A stretch of DNA of 64,000 bases from Streptomyces sp. NBC_00576 (GCF_036345175.1 NZ_CP107780.1:10044001-10108000); one strand, 5' to 3'; counted from the first letter of the stretch, positions 50,759 through 59,962 are shown. Made by a program: numbers and translations. Notes: generated from the letters alone by a model not told the origin.

Positions 50759-51138
50759 CCAGGCTGACCGGCAGCGCCCTGCGCGTGACCGTCCTCATCG
50801 GCGAGCACGACACCTGGCACCACAAACCTCTCTACTCGGAGATCGTCCACCGCGCCCGCGCGGCCGGCCTCGCCGGCGCGAGCGTCTTCCGCGGCATCGA
50901 GGGCTTCGGCGCATCCTCCCTGATCCACACCTCCCGCCTGCTCTCCCTCAGCGAGGACCTGCCGGTCGCGATCGTCATCGTCGACACCGAGGAACACGTA
51001 CGGTCCTTCCTGCCGCAGCTCGACGAACTCGTCACCGAGGGACTCGTCGTCCTCGACGACTGCGAGGTCATCCGGTATGTCGGCCGGACCGAAGAGAAAC
51101 CGGGCGAAGCGGGCAAGAAGGGTAAGAAGTTGTTGTGA
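50755..51138 (+). CDS. DUF190 (PII-like) protein
   Basis: A 127-residue protein of the DUF190 family, a PII-like ferredoxin fold: VTVLIGEHDTWHHKPLYSEIVHRARAAGLAGASVFRGIEGFG, SEDLPVAIVIVDTEEHV. It often sits with crcB genes and is thought to regulate them or sense a small ligand. It overlaps both neighbours, giving a strict fluC-DUF190-fluC cistron order. Confidence 0.9.
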   Translation: MTRLTGSALRVTVLIGEHDTWHHKPLYSEIVHRARAAGLAGASVFRGIEGFGASSLIHTSRLLSLSEDLPVAIVIVDTEEHVRSFLPQLDELVTEGLVVLDDCEVIRYVGRTEEKPGEAGKKGKKLL

Positions 51139-51491
51139 ACTGGCTGCTCGTGATCGCGGGCGGAATGGTCGGCGCACCTCTCCGCTATCTCACCGACAGG
51201 ATCGTCCAGTCCCGCCACGACACGGTCTTCCCCTGGGGCACCCTCGCTGTCAACGTCACCGGCTGCCTGATCCTCGGCATGCTCACCGGTGCCGCCCCGG
51301 GCCCGAACCTCCAAGTGCTCCTGGGTACGGGCCTGTGCGGTGCGCTGACCACGTACTCGACCTTCTCGTACGAGACCCTGCGGCTGGCCGAGGACGGGGC
51401 CGGGCTCTTCGCCGTCGCCAACGTCATGGTGAGCGTGGCGGCCGGTCTGGGGGCGGCTTTCGCGGGTGTGTGGGTGGGCGGGGCGCTGTAG
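51135..51491 (+). CDS. crcB: Fluoride channel subunit 2
   Basis: A 118-residue Fluc subunit shorter than its partner: WLLVIAGGMVGAPLRYLTDR, NVTGCLILGMLTG and GLCGALTTYSTFSYE. Paired unequal Fluc genes usually build one heterodimeric channel. The GTG start at 51135 overlaps the DUF190 stop. Confidence 0.93.
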   Translation: MNWLLVIAGGMVGAPLRYLTDRIVQSRHDTVFPWGTLAVNVTGCLILGMLTGAAPGPNLQVLLGTGLCGALTTYSTFSYETLRLAEDGAGLFAVANVMVSVAAGLGAAFAGVWVGGAL

Positions 51492-51572
51492 GCGGAGGGC
51501 GTTCCGCCCTTGCCGGCGTGTAGTAGGACTGGCCCCGCCGCTGCCCGTCCCTCCCCAGCAGAACTGGATTCC

Positions 51573-52406
51573 ATGAGCGCCATCTCCGTCGGTCAGGCCG
51601 TCGTCCTCGGAGCCGTCGAGGGGGTGACCGAGTTCCTGCCGGTCTCCTCGACCGGCCATCTGAAGATCGTCGAGGGGCTGATGGACATCCCCGTCGACGA
51701 CAACGCCGTGGTCGGGTTCTCGGCCGTCATCCAGGTCGGCGCGATCGCCGCCGTGCTCGTGTACTTCTTCAAGGACATCGTCCGGATCGTCTCCGCCTGG
51801 GGGAGGGGTCTGCGGAACCGCGACGAGCGCTACCACCACGACTACAAGTTCGCCTGGTGGGTCATCTACGCCACGATCCCGATCGTCGTCGTGGGCCTCG
51901 CCGCGAAGCCGCTGATCGAGGGCCCGCTGGCCTCGCTGTGGGTGGTCGCCGCCTCGCTGATCGTCGGGAGTGGCGTGATGTGGGCCGCGGACCAGATGGG
52001 CCGGCACAAGCGCGGCGAGGACGACACGTCCTTCAAGGACGCGATGCTGGTGGGCAGTTCACAGATCCTCGCCCTCCTCTTTCCCGGCTTCTCCCGCTCC
52101 GGCGCCACCATGTCGACGGCGCTGATCCTCGACCTCGACCGGGTCGCCGCCACCCGGCTCTCCTTCTTCCTCGGCATCCCCGCCCTGACCGGCGCCGGGC
52201 TGTACGAACTGAAGGACGCCCTGGGTGCGGGAGTGGGGGTCGCGCCGCTGGCCGTCGGCACGGCGGTCTCCTTCGTCGTCGCCTACGGTTCCATCGCCTG
52301 GCTGCTGAAGTTCGTCGCCAAGCACTCCTTCAACGCCTTCGTGATCTACCGGATCGTCGTGGGCGTGCTGCTCTTCGGGCTGCTGGGCGCGGGTGTACTG
52401 AACTGA
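51573..52406 (+). CDS. uppP: Undecaprenyl-diphosphate phosphatase
   Basis: A 277-residue BacA/UppP membrane enzyme with eight helices. The two catalytic loops are present: EGVTEFLPVSSTGHL and PGFSRSGATMSTAL. It recycles the undecaprenyl carrier for cell-wall synthesis and can give bacitracin resistance. ATG 51573 is the start. It is monocistronic, 81 bp after the fluC operon. Confidence 0.95.
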   Translation: MSAISVGQAVVLGAVEGVTEFLPVSSTGHLKIVEGLMDIPVDDNAVVGFSAVIQVGAIAAVLVYFFKDIVRIVSAWGRGLRNRDERYHHDYKFAWWVIYATIPIVVVGLAAKPLIEGPLASLWVVAASLIVGSGVMWAADQMGRHKRGEDDTSFKDAMLVGSSQILALLFPGFSRSGATMSTALILDLDRVAATRLSFFLGIPALTGAGLYELKDALGAGVGVAPLAVGTAVSFVVAYGSIAWLLKFVAKHSFNAFVIYRIVVGVLLFGLLGAGVLN

Positions 52407-52469
52407 GGCGGCGCGGGATGCGAGAACGAGTGTGAGGACGGGTGTGAGGACGGTTCCGGCCTCACACCC

Positions 52470-52499
52470 TTGACAGCCCCGTCCCTTCACCCGCAGGAT
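52470..52499 (+). promoter_or_regulatory. Promoter of the GntR/asparagine operon
   Basis: A -35 TTGACA (52470-52475) and -10 CAGGAT (52494-52499) with an 18-bp spacer. The expected start of transcription falls on or beside the GTG at 52507, so the mRNA is probably leaderless. Confidence 0.65.
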
Positions 52500-52506
52500 C
52501 ACCCCC

Positions 52507-53250
52507 GTGAACCTGTCAGACAGCCAGACAGGTGGCTCGGTACCGCGGCGCGTCAGCGCGATGGAAGCGGTCCTCGGTCATCTGCGCAGCGCCATCGAGC
52601 GCGGAGATTACGCCGTGGGGGACAAGCTCCCCTCCGAGGCCGAGCTGTGCCGGCGCCTGGAGGTGAGCCGGCCCGTGCTGCGGGAGGCCCTGAGGGCCCT
52701 GCAGACCATGGGCCTGACCGTCTCCAAGACCGGCAAGGGCACCTTCGTGGTGTCCAGCACCGTCGAGGACCCCACCTTCGGCGACTACGCGGCCAGCGAC
52801 CTCCTCGAAGTCCGTCGGCACGTCGAGATCCCGGTCGCCGGCTACGCGGCCGTACGACGGACCCCCGAGGACCTCGACCACCTCGCGCACCTGCTGGACC
52901 GCATGGAGCACGAGACCGACACCACCGCGTGGGTCGCCATGGACACCCTCTTCCACCTCGCGGTGGCGCAGGCCGCCCAGAACCCGGTGTTCCGCCGGGT
53001 GATCGAGGAGATCCGGGACGCGCTGGCGCGCCAGTCGGCCTTCCTGAACGAGCTGGGCGGCCGGCGTGAGCAGTCCAACCGCGAGCACAGGGCGATCGTC
53101 GAGGCGCTGATCGACCGCAGCGAGGACGACGCGGTGGCGGCCATGTCCCACCACCTCGACCGGGTCTCCACGACCCTCACCGACATCGTGCGCGCCGCGC
53201 ACAAGGACACCCCCGCACAAACATTCCCGGAAGGCGGACCCGAGGCGTGA
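52507..53250 (+). CDS. GntR/FadR-family regulator
   Basis: A 247-residue protein with the GntR HTH (residues about 20-85, GDKLPSEAELCRRLEVSRPVLREALRALQTMG, wing KTGKGTFV). A FadR-type all-helical sensor domain with metal-binding histidines (LFHLAVAQAAQNP, EHRAIVEAL, MSHHL) follows. It heads the permease/asparaginase operon and probably responds to an amino acid or dicarboxylate. The GTG at 52507 appears leaderless, with an inverted repeat inside its first codons. Confidence 0.88.
   Translation: MNLSDSQTGGSVPRRVSAMEAVLGHLRSAIERGDYAVGDKLPSEAELCRRLEVSRPVLREALRALQTMGLTVSKTGKGTFVVSSTVEDPTFGDYAASDLLEVRRHVEIPVAGYAAVRRTPEDLDHLAHLLDRMEHETDTTAWVAMDTLFHLAVAQAAQNPVFRRVIEEIRDALARQSAFLNELGGRREQSNREHRAIVEALIDRSEDDAVAAMSHHLDRVSTTLTDIVRAAHKDTPAQTFPEGGPEA
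52511..52533. promoter_or_regulatory. Inverted repeat inside the 5' end of the GntR gene
   Basis: ACCTGTC-N9-GACAGGT (52511-52533) lies immediately after the predicted transcription start, within codons 2-9. Such a site would let the GntR protein repress its own operon by blocking promoter escape. Confidence 0.55.
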
Positions 53251-54731
53251 GCGAGCAATCCCTCCAGGACGGTACGGCGAAGAAGGCCGTGCACGTCGAC
53301 GCCGGTGACGCGGGCTACAGCAAGTCGCTGAAGGCCCGGCACGTCAACATGATCGCCATCGGCGGTGCCATCGGCACCGGCCTGTTCCTCGGCGCCGGCG
53401 GCCGGCTGGCCGACGCGGGCCCGTCCCTCTTCATCGCCTACGCGGTCTGCGGCGTCTTCGCCTTCCTCGTCGTCCGGGCGCTGGGCGAACTCGTCCTGTA
53501 CCGGCCCTCGTCCGGCGCGTTCGTGTCGTACGCCCGCGAGTTCCTGGGTGAGAAGGGCGCGTACATCGCGGGCTGGATGTACTTCCTGAACTGGGCCACC
53601 ACCGGCATCGCCGACATCACCGCGGTGGCCCTCTACACCCACTACTGGGGCCTGTTCTCCGACATCCCGCAGTGGGTGCTCGCGCTGATCGCCCTGGCGG
53701 TCGTCCTCACCGTGAACCTGATCTCGGTGAGGATGTTCGGCGAAATGGAGTTCTGGTTCGCCATCATCAAGGTCAGCGCCCTCGTCGTCTTCATGCTGAT
53801 CGGCATCTTCCTGCTGGTCACCCAGCACGAGGTCGACGGCACCACCCCCGGACCGTCCCTGATCACCGACAACGGCGGCGTCTTCCCCAACGGCCTGCTG
53901 CCCATGCTGCTGATCATCCAGGGCGTCGTCTTCGCCTACGCCTCCGTCGAACTCGTCGGTGTCGCGGCGGGCGAGACCGAGAACCCCGAGAAGATCATGC
54001 CGAAGGCGATCAACTCGATCATGTGGCGGGTCGGCCTCTTCTACGTCGGCTCGGTCGTCCTCCTCGCAATGCTGCTGCCGTGGAACAAGTACACGTCGGG
54101 GGAGAGCCCCTTCGTGACCGTCCTCTCCAACATCGGCATCCCGGCGGCCGGCGGCGTGATGAACCTGGTCGTCCTCACGGCGGCCATGTCGTCCCTCAAC
54201 TCGGGCCTGTACTCCACCGGCCGCATCCTGCGCTCGATGGCGATGTCCGGCTCCGCGCCGAAGTTCACCGGCAACATGAGCCGCAGCCAGGTCCCGTACG
54301 GCGGCATCCTGCTCACCAGCGGCTTCTGCGTACTCGGCGTCGGCCTCAACTTCGTCGTCCCCGCCGACGCGTTCGAGATCGTGCTGAACTTCGCCGCGAT
54401 CGGCATCCTCGCCACCTGGGGCATGATCATGATCTGCCACTTGGTGTTCTGGCGGAAGACCGAGAACGGCGAGCTGACCAGGCCGAGCTACCGCCTCCCC
54501 GGCTCCCCGTGGACCGAGCTCGTGACGCTGGCCTTCCTCGCCTCCGTCCTCGTCCTGATGTACGCCGACGGCGGCGCCGGCCGCACCACCGTGCTGTGTC
54601 TCCCGCTGATCGCCGGGGTACTGGTCGCGGGCTGGTACGGCGTCCGCGGACAGGTGGCCCGCAAGGCCGCCGAAGCGCGCGGGACCAATGAATCCACCGA
54701 AGCCGGCGGGTCGGCCGGAGCCGACGCGTGA
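53247..54731 (+). CDS. ansP: Amino acid permease (AnsP-like, APC superfamily)
   Basis: A 494-residue transporter with twelve helices, beginning SLKARHVNMIAIGGAIGTGLFLGAG, the AAT-family signature. ALGELVLYRPSSGAFVSYAREF is also typical. Next to an asparaginase it is most likely an L-asparagine (possibly Gln/Asp) importer. The start overlaps the GntR stop, and its stop overlaps the asparaginase start. Confidence 0.85.
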   Translation: MSEQSLQDGTAKKAVHVDAGDAGYSKSLKARHVNMIAIGGAIGTGLFLGAGGRLADAGPSLFIAYAVCGVFAFLVVRALGELVLYRPSSGAFVSYAREFLGEKGAYIAGWMYFLNWATTGIADITAVALYTHYWGLFSDIPQWVLALIALAVVLTVNLISVRMFGEMEFWFAIIKVSALVVFMLIGIFLLVTQHEVDGTTPGPSLITDNGGVFPNGLLPMLLIIQGVVFAYASVELVGVAAGETENPEKIMPKAINSIMWRVGLFYVGSVVLLAMLLPWNKYTSGESPFVTVLSNIGIPAAGGVMNLVVLTAAMSSLNSGLYSTGRILRSMAMSGSAPKFTGNMSRSQVPYGGILLTSGFCVLGVGLNFVVPADAFEIVLNFAAIGILATWGMIMICHLVFWRKTENGELTRPSYRLPGSPWTELVTLAFLASVLVLMYADGGAGRTTVLCLPLIAGVLVAGWYGVRGQVARKAAEARGTNESTEAGGSAGADA

Positions 54732-55801
54732 ACCACGCAGTGATGCAGGATGCAGTAATGCAGGAAGCAGTGCAGGCAGCCATGTACGGCAGTTCTCTCG
54801 CGGACGCTCCCGCGATCCGCGAACCTCTCCACTCGCCCGTCGCGCACCTTGTGCGCGGCGGGGTCATCGAGGGCATCCACTACGGTTCCGTCGTCGTCCT
54901 CGGCGCCGACGGCCAGGTGGAGCTGCAGGTGGGCGACATCGAGGCGGCCTTCTATCCGCGCTCCGCCCTGAAGCCGGTCCAGGCGGTGGCCATGCTCAGG
55001 GCCGGTCTGCCCCTCGACGGCGAGCTGCTCTCCCTGGCCGCCGCCAGCCATTCCGGTGAGGAACGCCACCTGGCCGGCTCCCGCCGCATCCTGGAGCTGG
55101 CCGGCCTCGCCGAGGACGACCTGCGCAACGTGCTGGATCTGCCGTTCGACCCGGTCGTCCGGGACGCCTGGATACGCGAGGGTCGCCTGCCCTCCCGCCT
55201 CGCCCAGAACTGCTCCGGCAAGCACGCGGCCATGCTCTACACCTGCAAACTCAACGGCTGGCCCCTCGACACCTACCTCGACCCCGGCCACCCCCTCCAG
55301 CAGGCGATCGCCGAGATCGTCGAGGACCTCACCGGCCAGCGCATCGCCCAGGTGACCGTCGACGGCTGCGGCGCACCCCTCTTCTCCATCTCCTTGCACG
55401 GCCTCGCCCGCGCCGCGGCCCGGATCACCACCGCCGCCCCCGACACCCCGGAGGCGCTGGTCGCCGACGCGATGCGCGACCACGCCGAGATGGCCTCCGG
55501 TTCCGGCCGGGACGTGGCCGCGCTGATGCGGGCCGTACCCGGGCTGCTCAGCAAGGACGGCTTCGAGGGCGTCCAGGTCGCTGCCCTGCCGGACGGCCGC
55601 GCCGTCGCGGTGAAGATCGCCGACGGCGCGAACCGGGCCCGCGTCCCGGTGACGGCGGCGGCACTCGCCCGGACCGGCGTCGACCCGGCGGTGCTCACCG
55701 AGTTCGCGGGCGAACCGCTGCTCGGCGGCGGCCAACCGGTCGGCAGCATCCGCCCGGTCCGCGCCCTGGACCCGCTTCCCGCGGGACCGGCGTACACCTG
55801 A
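54728..55801 (+). CDS. L-asparaginase, Rhizobium etli (ReAV)-type
   Basis: A 357-residue member of the Asparaginase_II family, unrelated in fold to E. coli AnsA/B and related to serine beta-lactamases and glutaminases. Key segments are FYPRSALKPVQAVAM (Ser79/Lys82 pair) and SHSGEE. NCSGKHAAM (Cys162, Lys165) and VDGCGAP (Cys214) match the zinc site described for ReAV. It deamidates asparagine to aspartate. It is cytoplasmic. The start is GTG 54728, overlapping the permease stop. Confidence 0.88.
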   Translation: MNHAVMQDAVMQEAVQAAMYGSSLADAPAIREPLHSPVAHLVRGGVIEGIHYGSVVVLGADGQVELQVGDIEAAFYPRSALKPVQAVAMLRAGLPLDGELLSLAAASHSGEERHLAGSRRILELAGLAEDDLRNVLDLPFDPVVRDAWIREGRLPSRLAQNCSGKHAAMLYTCKLNGWPLDTYLDPGHPLQQAIAEIVEDLTGQRIAQVTVDGCGAPLFSISLHGLARAAARITTAAPDTPEALVADAMRDHAEMASGSGRDVAALMRAVPGLLSKDGFEGVQVAALPDGRAVAVKIADGANRARVPVTAAALARTGVDPAVLTEFAGEPLLGGGQPVGSIRPVRALDPLPAGPAYT

Positions 55802-55857
55802 GACCGCACCCGCAGCTCACCCCGCCTCCCCACCCACCGAAAGAGGCCCGTACCACC

Positions 55858-57282
55858 ATGACCGCAGCAGCCCAGCGCAGCGCCGCCGCAGTCCACCGCA
55901 GCGAACACGACCTGCTCGGAGACCGGGACGTTCCCGCCGAGGTGTACTGGGGTGTACACACCCTGCGCGCGACGGAGAACTTCCCCATCACCGGCATGAC
56001 CATCTCCGCCTACCCGCACCTCATCGACGCCCTCGCCGCCGTCAAGGAGGCCGCCGCCCTCGCGAACGAGGAACTCGGGCTCCTTGAGCCGAAGAAGGCC
56101 GCCGCGATCGTCGAGGCGTGCCAGGAGATCCGCGCGGGCAAGCTGCACGACCAGTTCGTCGTCGACGTCATCCAGGGCGGGGCCGGCACCTCGACGAACA
56201 TGAACGCCAACGAGGTGATCGCGAACCGGGCGCTGGAACTCCTGGGCCACGAGAAGGGCCAGTACCAGCACCTGCACCCCAACGAGGACGTCAACCTCGG
56301 GCAGTCCACCAACGACGTGTACCCGACCGCCGTCAAGGTCGCGACCGTCTTCGCCGTGCGCGGGCTCCTCCAGGCGATGACCGTGCTGCAGGATGCCTTC
56401 GCCCGCAAGGCGGTCGAGTTCCACGACGTGCTGAAGATGGGCCGCACCCAGCTCCAGGACGCGGTACCGATGACGCTCGGGCAGGAGTTCTCGGCGTACG
56501 CCGTGATGATCGAGGAGGACCGCAGCCGCCTCGCGGAGGCGGTCGAGCTGATCCATGAGATCAACCTCGGCGCCACCGCGATCGGTACGGGCCTCAACGC
56601 CCCCGCCGGGTATGCCGAGTCGGCCCGCCGTCATCTCTCCGCGATCACCGGGCTGCCGCTGGTGACAGCCGCGAACCTGGTCGAGGCGACCCAGGACTGC
56701 GGGGCTTTCGTCCAGATGTCGGGGGTGCTGAAGCGGGTCGCGGTCAAGCTCTCCAAGAGCTGCAACGACCTGCGGCTGCTGTCCTCCGGGCCGCGCGCGG
56801 GCCTCGGTGAGATCAACCTGCCGCCGGTACAGGCCGGTTCGTCCATCATGCCCGGCAAGGTCAACCCGGTGATCCCCGAGGTCGTCAACCAGGTCGCCTT
56901 CGAGGTGATCGGCAACGACGTCACCATCACCATGGCCGCCGAGGCCGGACAGCTCCAGCTCAACGCCTTCGAGCCGATCATCCTGCACTCCCTGTCGGAG
57001 TCCATCACCCACCTGCGCGCCGCCTGCCTCACCCTCGCCGAGCGCTGCGTGGACGGCATCACCGCCAACACCGAGGCGCTGCGCGCGAGCGTGGAGAACT
57101 CCATCGGCCTGGTCACCGCCCTCAACCCCTACATCGGGTACACGGCCGCCACCGACATCGCCAAAGAGGCACTCGTCACCGGCCGCGGTGTCGCCGAACT
57201 CGTCCTGGAAAAGGGCCTGTTGCCCGCCGAACGACTCGCCGACCTGCTGCGCCCCGAGATCCTGGCGGGCAACGGCGCGTAG
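55858..57282 (+). CDS. aspA: Aspartate ammonia-lyase
   Basis: A 474-residue fumarase/aspartase-superfamily enzyme with signature GSSIMPGKVNP. It opens with RSEHDLLGDRDVPAEVYWGVHT and carries QDAVPMTLGQEFSAYA and NEDVNLGQSTNDVYPT. It releases ammonia from aspartate, giving fumarate, and so continues the asparaginase reaction. ATG 55858, 56 bp after the asparaginase gene. Fumarase class II is a distant alternative, but the aspartase-like features fit better. Confidence 0.92.
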   Translation: MTAAAQRSAAAVHRSEHDLLGDRDVPAEVYWGVHTLRATENFPITGMTISAYPHLIDALAAVKEAAALANEELGLLEPKKAAAIVEACQEIRAGKLHDQFVVDVIQGGAGTSTNMNANEVIANRALELLGHEKGQYQHLHPNEDVNLGQSTNDVYPTAVKVATVFAVRGLLQAMTVLQDAFARKAVEFHDVLKMGRTQLQDAVPMTLGQEFSAYAVMIEEDRSRLAEAVELIHEINLGATAIGTGLNAPAGYAESARRHLSAITGLPLVTAANLVEATQDCGAFVQMSGVLKRVAVKLSKSCNDLRLLSSGPRAGLGEINLPPVQAGSSIMPGKVNPVIPEVVNQVAFEVIGNDVTITMAAEAGQLQLNAFEPIILHSLSESITHLRAACLTLAERCVDGITANTEALRASVENSIGLVTALNPYIGYTAATDIAKEALVTGRGVAELVLEKGLLPAERLADLLRPEILAGNGA

Positions 57283-57309
57283 CGCTCCGCTGGATAGGCG
57301 GGTTCTTCG

Positions 57310-57372
57310 CTGCGGGCCGGGGGGCTGGTCGCTCCCTCACCCTCGGCGGAGCCGCACATGTCACAGCCCGCG
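57310..57372. repeat. Dispersed intergenic repeat, copy D (inverted)
   Basis: GCTGCGGGCCGGGGGGCTGG, then GTCGCTCCCTC and GGCGGAGCCGCACATGTCAC with AGCCCGCGCACCC. Same element as at 50098, between aspA and the glutaminase gene. Confidence 0.75.
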
Positions 57373-57442
57373 CACCCGATTCACCAGGACCGCTTGGACA
57401 CACGAACGCGCATCAGGACCGGCCCGGAGGAGAATGGCGATC

Positions 57443-58381
57443 ATGGCATCAGCTCCGTCGACCTCGCCCCCGACCTTTTTGCCGGTCCTGGAACGCATCG
57501 CCGAGGAGATCGGCCGTACCCCCGGCCGAGGACGTCCCGCCGACTACATCCCGGCGCTCGCCGCCCGTGACCCGCGCAGCTTCGGCATGGCCGTCGCCGA
57601 ACTCGACGGCACGGTCTACGGGGTGGGGGACTGGCGGCAGCCGTTCTCCGCGCAGTCCGTCACCAAGGTGTTCACGCTCGCCCTCGACCTGGCCCGCGAG
57701 GGCGACGAACTCTGGGAGCACGTCGGCCGCGAACCCTCCGGCAACCCGTTCAACTCCCTGATCCAGCTGGAGTACGAGAACGGCATTCCGCGCAACCCGT
57801 TCATCAACGCGGGCGCCCTCGTCGTCACCGACCGCCTGCACACCCGTACCGGCGACGCGGCCGGGGCACTTCTGGACTTCCTGCGCGCGGAGTCCGGCAA
57901 CCCCGGCCTCACGTTCGACAAGGAGGTCGCCACCTCCGAGGCCGGACGCGGCCACCGCAACGCCGCCCTCGCCCACTTCATGGCCTCCTACGGCAACATC
58001 GACAACCCGGTGCCGGACCTGCTGGAGCAGTACTTCCGCCAGTGCTCGGTCGAGGCGTCCTGCGCCGACCTGGCCCTCGCCACCGGCTTCCTGGCCCGCC
58101 ACGGCGTCCGCGCCGACGGCACCCGCCTGCTGACCCGCAGCCAGTCCAAGCAGATCAACGCCATCATGCTGACCTGCGGCACCTACGACGCGGCAGGCGA
58201 CTTCGCCTACCGAGTAGGCCTTCCCGGCAAGAGTGGAGTCGGCGGCGGCATCATCGCCGTCGTCCCCGGCCGCTGCACGCTGTGCGTATGGAGCCCGGGG
58301 CTCGACGAACGGGGCAACTCGGTGGCGGGGGTGGCGGCCCTGGACCGTTTTACGACACTGACCGGAGTGTCGGTCTTCTGA
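57443..58381 (+). CDS. glsA: Glutaminase
   Basis: A 312-residue serine-dependent glutaminase of the beta-lactamase-like fold. The catalytic pair is in FSAQSVTKVFTLAL (Ser-x-x-Lys). EYENGIPRNPFINAGALVV, GRGHRNAALAHFMASYGN and LPGKSGVGGGIIAVVPGR match the family. It converts Gln to Glu plus ammonia. ATG 57443 lies ten bases after GGAGGAG; ATG 57434 is too close to it. It extends the amino-acid catabolic group of permease, asparaginase and aspartase. Confidence 0.93.
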   Translation: MASAPSTSPPTFLPVLERIAEEIGRTPGRGRPADYIPALAARDPRSFGMAVAELDGTVYGVGDWRQPFSAQSVTKVFTLALDLAREGDELWEHVGREPSGNPFNSLIQLEYENGIPRNPFINAGALVVTDRLHTRTGDAAGALLDFLRAESGNPGLTFDKEVATSEAGRGHRNAALAHFMASYGNIDNPVPDLLEQYFRQCSVEASCADLALATGFLARHGVRADGTRLLTRSQSKQINAIMLTCGTYDAAGDFAYRVGLPGKSGVGGGIIAVVPGRCTLCVWSPGLDERGNSVAGVAALDRFTTLTGVSVF

Positions 58382-58397
58382 CCGGGCGATGGGGGTC

Positions 58398-58450
58398 CCC
58401 CCGCTCGAGTGAAGCCGAGAGTGGGGGAGCGACAAGCCCCCACCGGGTCC
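58398..58450. terminator. Hairpin with partial dispersed repeat (copy E)
   Basis: CCCCCGCTC (58398-58406) pairs with GAGTGGGGG (58419-58427) with one G-T wobble. After it comes AGCGACAAGCCCCCACCGGG, the right-hand part of the dispersed repeat. It probably terminates the glutaminase transcript. Confidence 0.6.
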
Positions 58451-58555
58451 ACACCCGACAAACCACCCCACCAACCACTCACCGGTAACACGCAGGCCCC
58501 CGCCTGGAAGGCACCCCGTAGTCCTACGTCCACCCACCCTTGCCACGCTGCCCAA

Positions 58556-59962
58556 GTGCAGGTTCCCCCGACAAACCTCCCCCGCTGCCAGGCCATAGGC
58601 CTCATCGGCACCGCATGCCTCGCCCTCGGAGGCGAAACCGCCGGAGCCCTCCCCGCACACGAACTCATCACACCCTCTTCGGCCCGCGCCGCACTGGGCC
58701 TGGTCGGCGTCTACTTCGGCGTCGTCCTCCTGATCGCCGCCTGGGCCCTGCTCGGCAAGCTGGTCCGCAGCACAAATCCGCCCACCGTACGGTCCCTGAT
58801 GCTCGTCCTCGTCATCTGGGCCGCCCCGCTCCTCCTCGCCCCACCCCTCTTCAGCCGCGACGTCTACAGCTACCTCGCCCAGGGCGCGATGGTCGACGCG
58901 CACATGGACGTGTACACGCACGGCCCCGCCCTGCTCGGCGGCCCGCTCGCCGCCGAGGTCGCCCCCGTGTGGCAGCAGACCGGCGCCCCCTACGGCCCGG
59001 TCTTCCTCGCCGTCGCGTCCGGGCTCTCCGGACTGACCCGCGGCGAGATCCCCGCAGGCCTCTTCGGCATGCGGCTGGTCGCACTGCTCGGCGTGGCACT
59101 GATGGCGGCGGCTTTGCCCCGCCTCGCCCGGCACAGCGGCGCCGACCCGGCAGCCGCGCTCTGGCTCGGCGCCCTCAACCCACTGGTCCTGCTGCACCTG
59201 GTGGCCGGTGCCCACAACGACGCGATCATGCTCGGGCTGCTCGGCGCCGGTCTGGTGGCGGCGCTGGGCCGATGGCCGGTCCTGGGCGCCGTACTCGTCA
59301 CGCTCGCCGCCCTCGTCAAGGCACCCGCGGTCCTCGGCCTCGCCGCGGTCGTGGCGCTCCAGATCCGCGCGGGCCGCAGCCCGGTGCGGGCCGTACTGAC
59401 CACGGTGAGCGCGGCACTCGCCACCACCGTCGCCGCCACCGCGCTGGCGGGCACCGGATACGGCTGGATAGGCGCCCTGAAAACCCCGGTGTCGCCCCAG
59501 AACTGGGCCCTCACCAGCCTCCTCGGCCGTGCGACGGCCGCCGCGCTCACGGAGATCGGCAGCGATCTGGCGCCGCTCGCCGTCCCCGCCTGGCATCTGC
59601 TCGGCCTCGCGATCACGGCCCTCGCCATCGCCTTCATATGGTTGCGCCGTCCGCGCCTCAGCCCGCTCTACGCACTCGGCCTCAGCCTGGCCGTCGTGGT
59701 CGTCCTCGGCCCGGCGATCCGGCCGTGGTACGCCCTGTGGGCCCTGTTCCTCATCGCCGCCGCGGCGCCCAGCACCAGTTCGGCGATACGCCGACGCCTG
59801 GCGGCCGTCACCGGAGTCGTTGCGCTCCTCGCCCTGCCGAGCGGTGCGCCCGCGGGGACCGAGGAGCTGATCCTGGCCGTCTCCGGCGGCGCGCTGGCCG
59901 TGGTCGTCCTCTGGCAGGCCCACCAAGCGGCCCCGGCACCCCTGCGGGAGAGCACGGTATGA
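58556..59962 (+). CDS. mptB: Polyprenol-phosphate-mannose-dependent alpha-1,6-mannosyltransferase (MptB-like)
   Basis: A 468-residue GT-C membrane glycosyltransferase with about twelve helices. PPLFSRDVYSYLAQGAMVD carries the acidic catalytic residue after the first helix, characteristic of MptB. HLVAGAHNDAIMLGLLGAGL and VLGPAIRPWYALWALF are also typical. It would add mannose from polyprenol-phosphomannose to a lipid-linked glycan on the outer face. The start is GTG 58556. The stop overlaps the next glycosyltransferase. Confidence 0.82.
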   Translation: MQVPPTNLPRCQAIGLIGTACLALGGETAGALPAHELITPSSARAALGLVGVYFGVVLLIAAWALLGKLVRSTNPPTVRSLMLVLVIWAAPLLLAPPLFSRDVYSYLAQGAMVDAHMDVYTHGPALLGGPLAAEVAPVWQQTGAPYGPVFLAVASGLSGLTRGEIPAGLFGMRLVALLGVALMAAALPRLARHSGADPAAALWLGALNPLVLLHLVAGAHNDAIMLGLLGAGLVAALGRWPVLGAVLVTLAALVKAPAVLGLAAVVALQIRAGRSPVRAVLTTVSAALATTVAATALAGTGYGWIGALKTPVSPQNWALTSLLGRATAAALTEIGSDLAPLAVPAWHLLGLAITALAIAFIWLRRPRLSPLYALGLSLAVVVVLGPAIRPWYALWALFLIAAAAPSTSSAIRRRLAAVTGVVALLALPSGAPAGTEELILAVSGGALAVVVLWQAHQAAPAPLRESTV

